This document shows positions 41,626 to 50,936 of a stretch of DNA of 55,168 nucleotides, one piece after another. Source of the DNA: Sphingomonadaceae bacterium (GTDB lineage Bacteria; Pseudomonadota; Alphaproteobacteria; Sphingomonadales; Sphingomonadaceae). The notes beneath the pieces were generated by a model. The model was not told the DNA's origin. It saw only the letters and a list, made by a program, of their open reading frames with translations, and searched no databases. Each line of letters starts with the position of its first letter. Position 1 is the first letter of the stretch. The DNA is taken from assembly GCA_025359445.1 (NCBI GenBank), contig JANYGB010000054.1, forward strand, positions 1-55,168. The letters are read 5' to 3'. Made by a program: the position numbers and the translations under genes.

Positions 41626-44055
41626 CTAGAACTTCTTGCTCCACGTGAACGCCACGCCCTGATCGTCGGGCATGCTGGCATTATGGCCGGGGTCGGTGCG
41701 GTAAAACATGCTGAGCATGGCTGCTCCGGTCCACAGCGGGCTGCGCCAGGCCAGTTCGGTGTCAATCTCGCGCCCTTGCGGGGCAAGGCTCAGGACTTGC
41801 CGCGCGAACGTCGGCTGCAAGGTGGCATAGCTGTAATCGACTGGCAGGTTGAGCGCGATCCCGCCGCTTTCGACCCTGAGCGGCTGCGAGACTCTGAGTC
41901 CGAACCAGTCGCCCGACTTGAACACATTCCCGCGCGCCGCATCGATCGACCAGGCCGAGCTGGTCATCCGCCCGCCCGCCGCCACCGATCCCCCGCTGCG
42001 CGGTGAGGTGAAGCCGCTGCGCCATTGCGCGCCCAGCCGCCAGCCCGGTGCCGGCTGCCATTCGCCGTGCGCGTCGAGGAACAAGCTATTCGCGCCGCCT
42101 CCGCCGAACCCGTCGGCAAGCCGCGCGCCAAGGGTCGAATGCTGCTCGTTCAACCAGCTCGCGCCGAACCCTAGCTGTAGCTGACCAAAGCGCCGATCGA
42201 CTGCCACGCCGTAGCGGTCGGCGCGGTCATACCGCCGCCGGTCGAGCCCGCTGCTCGCGGACCACACCGGTGCTGCCGTAACCGGCGAGCCGTGCTCGGC
42301 GCTGGCCGAAAGACCCCAACGCCCGGTTTGATGGTGCCATGCCATCGCGATCACGTCATCCTGACCGAAGCCTTGATCGTCGCCTGGCGCGCGCGCGATC
42401 AGGAAAGCCGGCTGGCTGCGGCCCTGCAACTGCGCAACCAGTCCGTCCGCCCCTTGTGCAAAGCCAAACGCGATCTTTGAATTTGGTGAGATCCGCGCCA
42501 CGATCTGTCCAGCTAGCACCCGCGCGACTTGCGCGTCGGCCAGCGACAGCCGCAATATGCCCTGCCACGGTAACCGGTCAACCCGCCCGGTTGCATCGAC
42601 TGAAAATGCGAGCGAGACCTGGTCGTTGCCCAACGCGGCCTGGCGCACTTGCCCGGTCAGTGCCGGGGCGAGCTTGGGGGCGACCTGCGCCGTGCGCACA
42701 CCCGCGCCCAGATCGTAAAGGTAAGCGCGCTGATAGCCGTCGAGGATGATCGCGCTTAATCCTGCGGCCTTCGACCCGGCGTCGCCCATCGGTGCCGAAG
42801 TGACCACCGTGGTGTCGCCGAGCGGGATCGCCACGACCGAGCCCGCCAGGCTGGTGGTGCCTTGCGGCGCAAAGGCTTTCGAGATGTTCAGAATGCCGCG
42901 CCCGTAGATTGGATCGGTCCCCGCCGTGCCGGCATCGTTGGCCGAGCTGAGCAGGAGATTGACCACTTGCACTGCGGTCAGATTGGGGAAGGCCTGGCGC
43001 AGCAAAGCCGCCGCTCCGGCAATCTGCGGCGCGGCAAAACTGGTCCCCGAAAACACATAGACCGAACGTGTGCCGTCGGGGTTGGTCACCACCTTGAGCA
43101 CGCCGTTCTCATAGGTGCAGCAAACCCGTTCGCCGCGAGCGGACAGGAAATAGGCAGCCTCGGTGCCGGCCTTGTTGCTAAACGCAGAGATCAGGTTGCT
43201 GGCGTCGACCGAACCCGCGATGATCACATTACCGTTGCCTGCAGCGCGCAGGCCCGCAGCGAACGGGTCGGGATTGGTCGGATCGACCGCAGCGTCGGTC
43301 GAATCGCCGTCGTTCCCGGCCGAGATGATCACCACCACGCCATTGGCCGCAGCATTGGCGACCGCATTGCGCAAGGTGCTGTTGGGCGGCGAACCGCCAA
43401 GCGACAGGTTGATTACCTTGGCGCCGGCGGCGACTGCGGCGTTGACCCCGGCGGCGATGCTGCTGTCGGAAAAAGTGCAGCCGCTCTTGGGATCGCTCGC
43501 CACCTGGGTGGCGCAGGTACCAACAGTGTCGCCGCGGAACATCGCGATGGTCGCGCCATAGGCGATCCCGACGATCCCCGTGTTATCGCGCGCCGCTGCC
43601 GCGATCAGCGCGACATTGGTGCCGTGATCGCTGTCGGAATTGGTCAGCCCGCGGCTCCCCGCGACATCGCGTGAGGCCGCGCTGATCCGTCCGGCAAATT
43701 CGGGATTGCTGATATCTATCCCGGTATCAACGATACCGATCGTTACCCCTACGCCGGTTGTACCTCCGGCCCAGGCCGTGATCGCGCCGTGTTGGGATGG
43801 CCCCGTCGACCGGTTGTATTCGCTGGTGATGAACACCGAAGCGGGAGTGGGGGCCGGGGTAGGCGTCGGCGTCGGCGTCGGAGTCGGCGTTGGAGTAGGT
43901 GTCGGCGTCGGGGTAGGCGTTGGAACCGGGACCGGCGCAGGAGCCGGCGCGGGGGTGCTGCCCACCGATCCGCCGCCGCAACCTGCGACGAGGCCAAACG
44001 ACAGCAAGGCGGCAGCCATGTGCCAACGGGCTTCGAGCAGGACAGTTTTAGACAT
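41626..44055 (-). CDS. Subtilisin-type (S8) autotransporter lipoprotein
   Basis: An 809-residue exported protease. The signal ends in a lipobox (LVAGC, Cys26). A proline-threonine linker (residues 35-72, about a dozen PT pairs) leads into an S8 peptidase domain with catalytic triad D110 (IVDTGID), H144 (SDHGTNVA) and S339 ([10 protein letters not shown]), and the oxyanion-side [10 protein letters not shown]. From about 520 the protein is beta-rich, with alternating hydrophobic residues and a terminal aromatic (AFTWSKKF). This matches an outer-membrane barrel, so the protease is probably displayed or released at the surface. Both a lipobox and a barrel on one protein is uncommon. The gene ends 3 nt from the kinase stop (convergent) and diverges from dapD. 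Confidence 0.88.
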   Translation of the reverse strand: MSKTVLLEARWHMAAALLSFGLVAGCGGGSVGSTPAPAPAPVPVPTPTPTPTPTPTPTPTPTPTPTPAPTPASVFITSEYNRSTGPSQHGAITAWAGGTTGVGVTIGIVDTGIDISNPEFAGRISAASRDVAGSRGLTNSDSDHGTNVALIAAAARDNTGIVGIAYGATIAMFRGDTVGTCATQVASDPKSGCTFSDSSIAAGVNAAVAAGAKVINLSLGGSPPNSTLRNAVANAAANGVVVIISAGNDGDSTDAAVDPTNPDPFAAGLRAAGNGNVIIAGSVDASNLISAFSNKAGTEAAYFLSARGERVCCTYENGVLKVVTNPDGTRSVYVFSGTSFAAPQIAGAAALLRQAFPNLTAVQVVNLLLSSANDAGTAGTDPIYGRGILNISKAFAPQGTTSLAGSVVAIPLGDTTVVTSAPMGDAGSKAAGLSAIILDGYQRAYLYDLGAGVRTAQVAPKLAPALTGQVRQAALGNDQVSLAFSVDATGRVDRLPWQGILRLSLADAQVARVLAGQIVARISPNSKIAFGFAQGADGLVAQLQGRSQPAFLIARAPGDDQGFGQDDVIAMAWHHQTGRWGLSASAEHGSPVTAAPVWSASSGLDRRRYDRADRYGVAVDRRFGQLQLGFGASWLNEQHSTLGARLADGFGGGGANSLFLDAHGEWQPAPGWRLGAQWRSGFTSPRSGGSVAAGGRMTSSAWSIDAARGNVFKSGDWFGLRVSQPLRVESGGIALNLPVDYSYATLQPTFARQVLSLAPQGREIDTELAWRSPLWTGAAMLSMFYRTDPGHNASMPDDQGVAFTWSKKF
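43840..43953 (-). repeat. Hexanucleotide repeat coding for the PT linker
   Basis: On the plus strand a GTCGGC/GTCGGA-type hexamer recurs about a dozen times with small variations, encoding Pro-Thr pairs. The repeat unit is a multiple of three, so slippage would change linker length without breaking the frame. Confidence 0.75.
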
Positions 44056-44244
44056 GCAACGGACCTCGTCTTCGGCTTCGGCGCGCCAGGCTGTGTCGAC
44101 GCTGACATCCCTTTGCCACGGCTATGATTAACCGCATATTTCTTTCACTATAGCGCATCAGTCCGCTTGCCCGGTTTGGGGCCACACGATAGGCGCGCCA
44201 AATCGCACACCAGGTGCGCGGTTCTGCCAAGGAGGCCAGGTTCG

Positions 44245-45084
44245 ATGTCTGCACAATTGTCCGCCGCAATCGAATGGGCTTGGGATGCGCGCGATTCAGT
44301 AACGCCCGGCAGCACCGAGGTTCGAATCGCGGTCGATGCTGCATTGGCGCTGCTTGACAGCGGGCAGGCCCGGGTTGCCGAGCCTGACGGACAGGGCGGC
44401 TGGCAAGTCAATCAATGGCTCAAACAGGCGGTGCTGCTGTCATTCCGGCTCAATGACAACGTGGTGATGGATTACGGTTCGGCCGGCGCACCGTCGTTTG
44501 ACAAAGTGCCCTTGAAGTTCACCGGTTGGGGCGCAGACCACTTCCGCGCCGCCGGGATCCGCGCAGTCCCCGGCGCGATCGTCCGGCGCGGGGCGCACAT
44601 CGGCAAGAACGTCGTCCTGATGCCGAGCTTCGTGAACATCGGCGCCCATGTTGGCGACGGGACGATGATCGATACCTGGGCCTCGGTTGGTTCGTGCGCG
44701 CAGATCGGGACAGGCTGTCATATTTCGGCCGGTGCCGGGATCGGCGGGGTGCTTGAACCGATGCAAGCAAATCCTACGATCATCGGCGACAACTGCTTTA
44801 TCGGCGCGCGCTCGGAAATCGTCGAGGGCGTGATCGTCGGCGAAGGCTGCGTCGTTGCCATGGGCGTGTTCATCACCGCGACCAGCAAGATCGTTTACCG
44901 CGACACAGGTGAAGTCATCACCGGCCATATCCCGCCGTTCAGCGTGGTTGTGCCAGGCGCAATGCCGGGCAAGCAGCTGGCCGATGGCTCGCCCGGCCCG
45001 TCGCTCGCCTGCGCAGTGATTATCAAGTCAGTCGACGCGCAGACCCGCGCCAAAACCGCGATCAACGAATTGCTGCGCGACTGA
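44245..45084 (+). CDS. dapD: Tetrahydrodipicolinate N-succinyltransferase
   Basis: Transfers succinyl from succinyl-CoA to tetrahydrodipicolinate in lysine and diaminopimelate synthesis. The 279-residue enzyme has a helical N-domain ([17 protein letters not shown]) and a left-handed beta-helix of hexapeptide repeats ([55 protein letters not shown]), ending with [11 protein letters not shown]. The start at 44245 has a strong AAGGAGG Shine-Dalgarno. Its stop codon overlaps the start of the glutaminyl cyclase gene (TGATG). Confidence 0.96.
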   Translation: MSAQLSAAIEWAWDARDSVTPGSTEVRIAVDAALALLDSGQARVAEPDGQGGWQVNQWLKQAVLLSFRLNDNVVMDYGSAGAPSFDKVPLKFTGWGADHFRAAGIRAVPGAIVRRGAHIGKNVVLMPSFVNIGAHVGDGTMIDTWASVGSCAQIGTGCHISAGAGIGGVLEPMQANPTIIGDNCFIGARSEIVEGVIVGEGCVVAMGVFITATSKIVYRDTGEVITGHIPPFSVVVPGAMPGKQLADGSPGPSLACAVIIKSVDAQTRAKTAINELLRD

Positions 45085-45872
45085 TGCGCCGCGGATCGGT
45101 CCTGCTGTTGCTGCCGCTGGTGCTGATGGTCGCGCCGCTGGCCGCGCAAATGACTGCCCCGGCAGTGATACCAGTCGAAGTGGCGCAAATCGTAATGCGG
45201 TACCCGCACGATCCGCGCGCCTTCACCGAAGGGCTGTTTATCGATCGCAGCGTGCTGTTTGAAAGCACCGGCGAGCTGGGCCGCTCGTCGGTCCGGCAAG
45301 TCGATCTGGCGAGCGGCAAAGTGCTCAAATCGGTTGCGGTGCCTGCGCCGCATTTTGGAGAAGGAATTGCCCCATGGCAAGGCCAGGTGCTGAGCCTGAC
45401 GTGGCAGGGCCACGTTGGATTTCGCTGGAACCGCAAGACGCTTAAGCGGCTTGGCACTTTCCCCTACGAAGGCGAAGGCTGGTCCTTGACCAGCACCGGT
45501 CACGAGCTCGTCATGTCCGATGGCACCGATGTGCTGCGCTTCATCGATCCGCAAAACTTCAGCGTAAAGCATACGCTCAAGGTCACGGTACAAGGCCGGC
45601 CGCTCCGCCAGATCAACGAGCTTGAATGGGTCAACGGCCAGATCCTTGCCAACATCTGGCAGACCGATTTTGCAGTGCGGATCGACCCGGTCAGCGGCAA
45701 GGTGGTGGGCCTGATCGATTTGTCCCGGTTGCACCAGGCCGCCGGCGCTTACGGCCAGGATCAGGTCGCCAACGGGATTGCCTGGGATAGTGCCAAGCGC
45801 AAGCTGTACTTCACCGGCAAGGAATGGCCCGCTTTGTTCGAAGTGAAGCTGGTACCGGCGAGCAAACCCTAG
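45084..45872 (+). CDS. Glutaminyl-peptide cyclotransferase (glutamine cyclotransferase family)
   Basis: A 262-residue exported enzyme of the plant/bacterial glutaminyl cyclase family that forms N-terminal pyroglutamate. It has a signal peptide ([21 protein letters not shown]) and a five-bladed beta-propeller with the family blocks PHDPRAFTEGLFIDRSVLFE, TGELGRSSVRQVDL, FTYEGEGWSLTSTG-like (PYEGEGWSLTSTGHELVMSD), INELEWVNGQILANIWQTD and a final FTGKEWPALFEVKL. Location is the periplasm. It is translationally coupled to dapD by a 1-nt overlap, although the functions are unrelated. The convergent dipeptidase gene overlaps its 3' end by 4 nt. Confidence 0.9.
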   Translation: MRRGSVLLLLPLVLMVAPLAAQMTAPAVIPVEVAQIVMRYPHDPRAFTEGLFIDRSVLFESTGELGRSSVRQVDLASGKVLKSVAVPAPHFGEGIAPWQGQVLSLTWQGHVGFRWNRKTLKRLGTFPYEGEGWSLTSTGHELVMSDGTDVLRFIDPQNFSVKHTLKVTVQGRPLRQINELEWVNGQILANIWQTDFAVRIDPVSGKVVGLIDLSRLHQAAGAYGQDQVANGIAWDSAKRKLYFTGKEWPALFEVKLVPASKP

Positions 45873-47140
45873 AAGAACGTCGCGTTTTCGACCGGCGGAT
45901 CGCCGCGATGGGCGAGTGCATAGCCTTCGGCGCTTTTGAGCACGCGCATCAGGTTGCGGCTGGCGAGCTTTTCGAGATCCGCCTGACTCCAGCCGCGCCG
46001 CGCCAGTTCGGTGAACAGCGCGGGGTATTTCGACACATCCTCCATCCCTGCAATCGTCACTTCGATGCCGTCGATATCGCCGCCCAGCCCGACATGATCG
46101 GCCCCGATCCGCTTGGCGATGTAATCGATATGGTCGGCCACGTCGGAGATCGAGCCGCGCGGCATTGCGTGGATTTTGTCCCAGTCTGCGAGCGCCACCT
46201 TGGCCGCTGCCGGGCTGCCGCGATTAAGCGCCTTGAACCTTGCTTCGGCAGCATCGCGCTCGGCGCTCCACAGGCGGCCCGCATCAAGGATATAAGCCGG
46301 GTAGAAGTTGACCATCACCATCCCGCCGTTAGCCTTGATCGCATCGAGCGCATGATCGGTCACGTTGCGCGGGTGCGGGTTGAGCGCGTAAGCGTTCGAG
46401 TGGCTGACGATCACCGGCGCGCCGGCAATCGCCAATGTATCGAGCATGGTCTTTTCCGAGACGTGCGCCAGATCGACCAGCATGCCGAGCCGCTGCATTT
46501 CGCGAACCACCTGTTTGCCGTAATCGGTCAGCCCGTTGTGCTCGGGCGCGTCGGTCGCGCTGTCGGCCCAGGCGGTGTTCTTGAAATGCGTCAGCGTCAT
46601 GTAGCGCGCACCCAGCGCATACATCTGGCGCAGCACCGCGAGGCTCCCGCCGATCGAATGGCCGCCTTCCATGCCCAGCAAAGACGCGATCTTGTGCTGC
46701 TTCCACGCGCCTTCGACGCAGGCCGTATCGGTGCAGAACTGCATGTCATTCGGATAGCGCGCGATCAGCCGCTTCATCACGTCAATCTGCTCGAGCGTGG
46801 CCTGCACCGCTTGCTGGTCGGTCAGATTGGCCGAGACATAGACCGACCAGATCTGCGCGCCGACATGGCCTTGGCGCAATCGGGTAAGATCGGTTTGCAT
46901 CGCGCCAAACCCGGCGGCGGCATTTGCTGTGCCGGTGGTATCGCGGAAATCGAAGTCGCCCAGCACGTCCTTGCGCCGGTCGCGCAGCTGTTCGGGAACA
47001 TCGTTGTGCCCGTCCCACACCGGCGCTGCGCTGAGCGCAGCCAGCGCCACTTGTTCGGGGGTGCGCGCCGACTTGGCCGGGAGTGAAGCCGACAAGGCAA
47101 GGCTGGAGACGGCGGCCAGAGCCAGCAGGTATCGACGCAT
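45869..47140 (-). CDS. Membrane dipeptidase (peptidase M19)
   Basis: A 423-residue zinc dipeptidase of the renal dipeptidase family, exported by a signal peptide (MRRYLLALAAVSSLALSAS). Metal ligands are seen in VWDGHNDVPE (HxD), the bridging Glu in LLGMEGGHSIGG, and histidines in LVDLAHVSEKTM and VIVSHSNAYAL. The later DHVGLGGDIDG carries the conserved Asp. These enzymes cleave dipeptides, including those with D-residues, and some act on cyclic or beta-lactam substrates. It probably recycles peptides in the periplasm. Confidence 0.92.
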   Translation of the reverse strand: MRRYLLALAAVSSLALSASLPAKSARTPEQVALAALSAAPVWDGHNDVPEQLRDRRKDVLGDFDFRDTTGTANAAAGFGAMQTDLTRLRQGHVGAQIWSVYVSANLTDQQAVQATLEQIDVMKRLIARYPNDMQFCTDTACVEGAWKQHKIASLLGMEGGHSIGGSLAVLRQMYALGARYMTLTHFKNTAWADSATDAPEHNGLTDYGKQVVREMQRLGMLVDLAHVSEKTMLDTLAIAGAPVIVSHSNAYALNPHPRNVTDHALDAIKANGGMVMVNFYPAYILDAGRLWSAERDAAEARFKALNRGSPAAAKVALADWDKIHAMPRGSISDVADHIDYIAKRIGADHVGLGGDIDGIEVTIAGMEDVSKYPALFTELARRGWSQADLEKLASRNLMRVLKSAEGYALAHRGDPPVENATFF

Positions 47141-47272
47141 TGCAGTTGTCCCTCTCGTGCAAATCCTGCGAGCAGACTAGCGGGGGGAACCGGGCAGGTC
47201 GAGATGCTTCGCGGAACCAGCCCATGCACCCGCGCGTTATGTCAAATCACACAGCACGGAAAGAGTACCACC

Positions 47273-47479
47273 ATGGACCGCCAGGGCGAAGAAGTTCACT
47301 TGAACACCGAAGAAGCTCGCGGCGGCAAGACCGGGATGGGCGTGCGCTACGTTCTCGCGTTGAGCCTCGCGCTGGTTATCGTCGCATTTGTGGCGCTGTG
47401 GCTGCTGGGTTCACGGGGCCCGGCACAATCGGGACAAGCGGCGGAAACCGCCAGCTCGCCTGGGCCAGCTGCCAGCTAA
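47273..47479 (+). CDS. Small single-span membrane protein
   Basis: Not recognised. A 68-residue protein with a hydrophilic N-terminus (MDRQGEEVHLNTEEARGGKT), one membrane helix (YVLALSLALVIVAFVALWLL) and a short Pro/Ser/Ala tail. It matches small conserved sphingomonad proteins in layout, though I cannot name one. The start at 47273 is preferred over 47204 because of the acidic start sequence and absence of family character upstream; the ribosome binding site is unremarkable. It lies 89 nt before the TSUP transporter gene on the same strand. Confidence 0.65.
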   Translation: MDRQGEEVHLNTEEARGGKTGMGVRYVLALSLALVIVAFVALWLLGSRGPAQSGQAAETASSPGPAAS

Positions 47480-47568
47480 TAATTTTTGCTGATTGTTGCG
47501 TTACCAGGGGGGGAAGCCTGAGCTGGGTCTTTGCACCCGGCGTTAATCCATGCAGACGCTGTGCCGTT

Positions 47569-48324
47569 ATGCACCTGCTGTCCGATCCCGTCACGTTGCT
47601 CCTCGCGGTCATTGCGGTGGTGGTGCTTGGCCTCGCCAAAGGCGGGCTCTCGGGTCTGGGCGCGCTCGCTACGCCGCTGCTGGCCTTGACCCTCCCGCCG
47701 GTGACTGCTGCGGCAATGTTGCTACCGATCTTGCTGGTGCAGGATGTGGTCAGCGTATGGTCATTCCGCAAAAGCTGGAGCGGCTGGATTATCGCGTGGA
47801 TGCTGCCGGGCGCAGCCTTGGGCGTGGCCTTGGCGGCGTTGTTCGCAGCCAGCGTGCCCGAAGCCCGGTTGCTGCTCGTGCTTGGCATCATTACCGCAGC
47901 GTTCGGCGGCTACCGGCTGTGGGCCGAGCGCGGCGGGCGGATCGTAGCGGCGTCCAAGTCACCTGGCTGGGTTGGCACGTTATTCGGGATTGTCTGCGGC
48001 TTCACCAGCCAGATCGCCCATGCCGGCGGTCCGCCGTTCCAGATGTGGGTAACCCCGCGCAAGCTGCCGCATCAGACGTTCGTTGGGACCAGTTCGATCA
48101 CCTTCGCCGCGATCAACTGGATGAAAGTACCGAGTTACCTGCTGCTCGGATCGATGGGACGCGAGGAATTCGTCGCCGCCGGGCTACTGATGCCGCTGGC
48201 AATCGGCTCTACCTGGGCCGGGGTGTGGCTGGTGCGGCGGATCGACAGCGCAAAATTTTACACGCTGATCTATGCGCTGATGGTGCTGCTCGGCCTGCGG
48301 CTGGTGTGGCAGGCGCTCGTTTGA
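47569..48324 (+). CDS. TSUP-family (TauE/SafE) sulfite/anion exporter
   Basis: A 251-residue inner-membrane protein with about eight helices, for example LLLAVIAVVVLGLAKGGLSG, which contains the family glycine motif, and ATPLLALTLPPVTAAAMLLP. The second half has the matching repeat VCGFTSQIAHAGGPPFQMWV and PHQTFVGTSSITFAAINW. Members move sulfite, sulfolactate or other organosulfur anions; the substrate is not readable here. The start at 47569 gives the standard N-terminus; no strong Shine-Dalgarno is visible. Confidence 0.88.
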   Translation: MHLLSDPVTLLLAVIAVVVLGLAKGGLSGLGALATPLLALTLPPVTAAAMLLPILLVQDVVSVWSFRKSWSGWIIAWMLPGAALGVALAALFAASVPEARLLLVLGIITAAFGGYRLWAERGGRIVAASKSPGWVGTLFGIVCGFTSQIAHAGGPPFQMWVTPRKLPHQTFVGTSSITFAAINWMKVPSYLLLGSMGREEFVAAGLLMPLAIGSTWAGVWLVRRIDSAKFYTLIYALMVLLGLRLVWQALV

Positions 48325-48332
48325 CGTGAGGC

Positions 48333-49562
48333 TCAGACAGTTTCCCGGCGCGGCGTGGTGCGCAGCAGGGCAATCGCTGCGATCGTGACCAGCGCAGCAA
48401 TGGCGAAGGCGATGCCGGGGAAATGGATGGGTGCGGCCGGGCTGGTGAACCACGCCATCGGCTTGACCAGCAAGACCGGACCAATGATCGAGCCCAATCC
48501 CATGATCATCGCAGCAAGGCCCTGAATCTCGCCTTGTTGGGCGGCATCGGCACGGCGCGAGAGCATCGCCATCAGGCTCGGCTGGACCAGCGACTGGATC
48601 GCGATTGCCACCATCAACAGCCCGGCCACCAAAGTGCTGCCGCACAGCGCATAGCCAATAAAGCCCGCCGCTGCGCCGATCATGCCGAGCTGCGCTGCGT
48701 TACGCTCGCCCAGTCGCTTGACCGCGCGCCCGGTCAGGAACACTTGGCTAAGCGCGATGGTTATGCCGACCAGAGCAAAGCTCAACCCGATCATCTGGTC
48801 GCTCCAGCCGAGCTGCGCGATCGCCCAGAAGCTCCAGGTCAGCGGATATACCAGGCTGGCGACCTGCCACAGCAGTAGCACCAACGCGATCCGCCGCATG
48901 CCTTGAGAAGCGGCGGCGGTCTTCCACGCGCCGAACGGGTTAGCGCGGGCCAAGCTGAACGGGCGCCGCAATTCGGGCTTCAGCGTCTCAGGAAACAGCC
49001 ACAGCCCGTAAAGGAAGTTCGCTAATGCGAGAGCCAGCGCGGCATAGAACGGCGCGGTATCGCCCCATCCGCTGAGCAATCCGCCCAGCGCCGGTCCAGC
49101 GATGAAGCCAATCCCGAACGCAGCCGAAACCATGCCGAAGGTCTTGGCCCGGTCGTCGGGCGAGGTAATGTCGGCCACCGCCGCTTGCGCCGGACCGTAA
49201 CTGCCACCGAACAACCCGGTCAGCACGCGCCCGAAGATGATCATGGCCACGCTTCCCGCCAAAGCGAGCACGAGGTAGTTGGCGGCCAGCCCGGCCAGCG
49301 CAATCAGCAGTACCTTGCGCCGACCCAGTGCGTCCGACAGGTTGCCCAGGACCGGCGCGGCGATGAAACTGGCCGCCGCCATCGCTAGGCTCATCCAAGC
49401 ACCGGCATTGATCGCCGCGTCGAGCGGAAGCGAGCCGACCCGCATCAAGAGCCGCGGCAGGACCGGCATGATCAGCCCGAAGCCCATTGCATCAAGCAGG
49501 ATCGTGATCATCACGAAGCGCAGCGCGTGCGGGTTGCGTGCGTCCGCCGCAGCAGGGCTCAT
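48333..49562 (-). CDS. TCR/Tet-type MFS transporter
   Basis: A 409-residue 12-span major facilitator of the tetracycline-resistance (DHA1) group. It opens with FVMITILLDAMGFGLIMPVL, then the signature loop GNLSDALGRRKVLLIAL and motif C-like GPALGGLLSGWGDTAPFY. The substrate is unknown; in sphingomonads such proteins are widespread and are not good evidence for tetracycline resistance. It ends 8 nt from the convergent TSUP gene and starts 10 nt after the GNAT stop on the same strand, so GNAT and MFS are probably co-transcribed. Confidence 0.87.
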   Translation of the reverse strand: MSPAAADARNPHALRFVMITILLDAMGFGLIMPVLPRLLMRVGSLPLDAAINAGAWMSLAMAAASFIAAPVLGNLSDALGRRKVLLIALAGLAANYLVLALAGSVAMIIFGRVLTGLFGGSYGPAQAAVADITSPDDRAKTFGMVSAAFGIGFIAGPALGGLLSGWGDTAPFYAALALALANFLYGLWLFPETLKPELRRPFSLARANPFGAWKTAAASQGMRRIALVLLLWQVASLVYPLTWSFWAIAQLGWSDQMIGLSFALVGITIALSQVFLTGRAVKRLGERNAAQLGMIGAAAGFIGYALCGSTLVAGLLMVAIAIQSLVQPSLMAMLSRRADAAQQGEIQGLAAMIMGLGSIIGPVLLVKPMAWFTSPAAPIHFPGIAFAIAALVTIAAIALLRTTPRRETV

Positions 49563-49572
49563 GCTGCAGGGC

Positions 49573-50175
49573 TCATGCGGCCGGGGTCAGATTGGTCATG
49601 GTCCAGAACTGCGGCCCGCCGCCGGGCACATGCCATTCGCTGACCACCCGGTAGCCCAGGTTCTGGTACAGCCCCACATTGCCCGGCGTCGCTGTCTCGA
49701 GCATTGCTGGAACGCCGCTCGCGGCGGCTTGCGCCAATCCGGCACGGATCGCCAGACCGCCCAGTCCTTTACCCTGAAAATCGGGATGCACCCCGGCGAT
49801 GCGCAGGTAATGCCATTGTTCGTCCGCTGGCAAATGCGCCCTGATCGCGTCATCGAGCCGGATTGCGCGCGGGATATGGCGGCCAAATATGGGGATGAAC
49901 CGCACGGCGCCGGGATGCCAGACCGGTTCGTGCAAATGGACCGCACCCGGTGGCCGCCACAGCGTGATCACTTCGGCACCGGGGGTGCCCAGCACAATGC
50001 CGTTCTTCAGGTGCTCGCCAAACATCCAGCGATACATCCGCCTTAGCCGCCGGACCCGGCTGAGCTCGTTGGGCATCATGAACACAATCGCGGGATCATG
50101 ACGAAAGGCTGCGGCCAGGGTTGTCACTGCGGCGTCGCAGTGCTGCTGGCCAAGCCGGATAATTGTACGGTCCAT
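49573..50175 (-). CDS. GNAT family N-acetyltransferase
   Basis: A 200-residue acetyltransferase. The acetyl-CoA pyrophosphate loop is in GVHPDFQGKGLGGLAIRAGL, the fold continues with VPAMLETATPGNVGLYQNLG and ends with a WTMTNLTPA strand. The N-terminal half (DAAVTTLAAAFRHDPAIVFM) is typical of the larger GNATs that modify small molecules. It precedes the TCR/Tet transporter gene by 10 nt, a pairing that would fit detoxification by acetylation and export. The substrate is unknown. Confidence 0.85.
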   Translation of the reverse strand: MDRTIIRLGQQHCDAAVTTLAAAFRHDPAIVFMMPNELSRVRRLRRMYRWMFGEHLKNGIVLGTPGAEVITLWRPPGAVHLHEPVWHPGAVRFIPIFGRHIPRAIRLDDAIRAHLPADEQWHYLRIAGVHPDFQGKGLGGLAIRAGLAQAAASGVPAMLETATPGNVGLYQNLGYRVVSEWHVPGGGPQFWTMTNLTPAA

Positions 50176-50250
50176 CCCCCGTTCCTAGCGGATTTGTCCC
50201 GCAGGTAAATGGCGCTGGCGCCGCCGCACCGAACTGGCCAAATACGCTGG

Positions 50251-50721
50251 ATGATGAAACTGCAAATTCTGGTCGATGCCGACGCCTGCCCGGTCAAGGA
50301 AGAGGTTTACAAGGTCGCGCTGCGCCATGCCGTCCGCGTGACGGTGGTCGCCAACATGGCGCTGCGGGTGCCGGTGCATCCTCTGATTAGCCGGGTCGTG
50401 GTATCCGGCGGGTTCGACGCCGCTGACGACTGGATTGCTGAACAATCGGGCGCGCACAGCGTGGTAATCACTGGCGATATCCTGCTCGCCGAGCGGTGCC
50501 TCAAGACCGGTGCCACGGTGATAGCGCACACTGGCAAGCCGTTCACCCCGGCCTCAATCGGCAGTGCGATTGCGACCCGCGCGATCATGGCCGACTTGCG
50601 CGCCGGGGCCGACGGAATCACGGGCGGCCCGGCCCCGTTTGCCAAAGCCGACCGCTCGCGGTTTCTCTCGGCGCTCGACGAAGCGTTGGTCCGGTTGGCG
50701 CGCATGAATGGTGCTGCTTAG
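50251..50721 (+). CDS. YaiI/YqxD family protein (DUF188)
   Basis: A 156-residue PIN-like fold protein of the UPF0178 family. Signature blocks are LQILVDADACPVKEEVYKVA, VVVSGGFDAADDWIAEQ, VVITGDILLAERCLKTGA and TPASIGSAIATRAIMADLR. The acidic residues are arranged like a nuclease site, but the biochemical activity is not established for the family. The start is one of two consecutive ATGs at 50251 and 50254, with no clear Shine-Dalgarno. Confidence 0.9.
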   Translation: MMKLQILVDADACPVKEEVYKVALRHAVRVTVVANMALRVPVHPLISRVVVSGGFDAADDWIAEQSGAHSVVITGDILLAERCLKTGATVIAHTGKPFTPASIGSAIATRAIMADLRAGADGITGGPAPFAKADRSRFLSALDEALVRLARMNGAA

Positions 50722-50810
50722 GTTAGCAAGGCGCGCGCTAATCGTTCGACAAACCAGCGCTGGCGGCCCAGACACCGGCTTGGGGCATCCCGCCCGAATG
50801 GAGCTCAGTC

Positions 50811-50930
50811 ATGGCCAAAAGCCAGAAGAAGTCGAGCAAGGAAGTGCGCAAACCCAAAGCCGAAAAGCCCAAAAAGAACAATGCCTCGCAGCCCTCGCTC
50901 AAAGGCTCCGTCGCCAGCGACAAGAAGTAG
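50811..50930 (+). CDS. 39-residue lysine-rich protein
   Basis: A very small gene (ATG 50811, TAG 50928) encoding a peptide with about one third lysine (MAKSQKKSSKEVRKPKAEKP, KKNNAS and a GSVASDKK end). It should be nucleic-acid or ribosome associated by charge, but no function is known. The composition is biased and in phase, and similar short Lys-rich proteins are annotated in sphingomonads, so coding is credible. It lies 89 nt after the YaiI gene and 6 nt before the DoxX-like gene. Confidence 0.6.
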   Translation: MAKSQKKSSKEVRKPKAEKPKKNNASQPSLKGSVASDKK

Positions 50931-50936
50931 CGCGTC

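Noticed and set aside
43840..43953. CRISPR-like repeat run
   Set aside because: The unit is a contiguous hexamer in a coding frame with no spacers.
48333..49562. Tetracycline resistance determinant
   Set aside because: Only general TCR/Tet-group MFS features are present; nothing shows tetracycline specificity.
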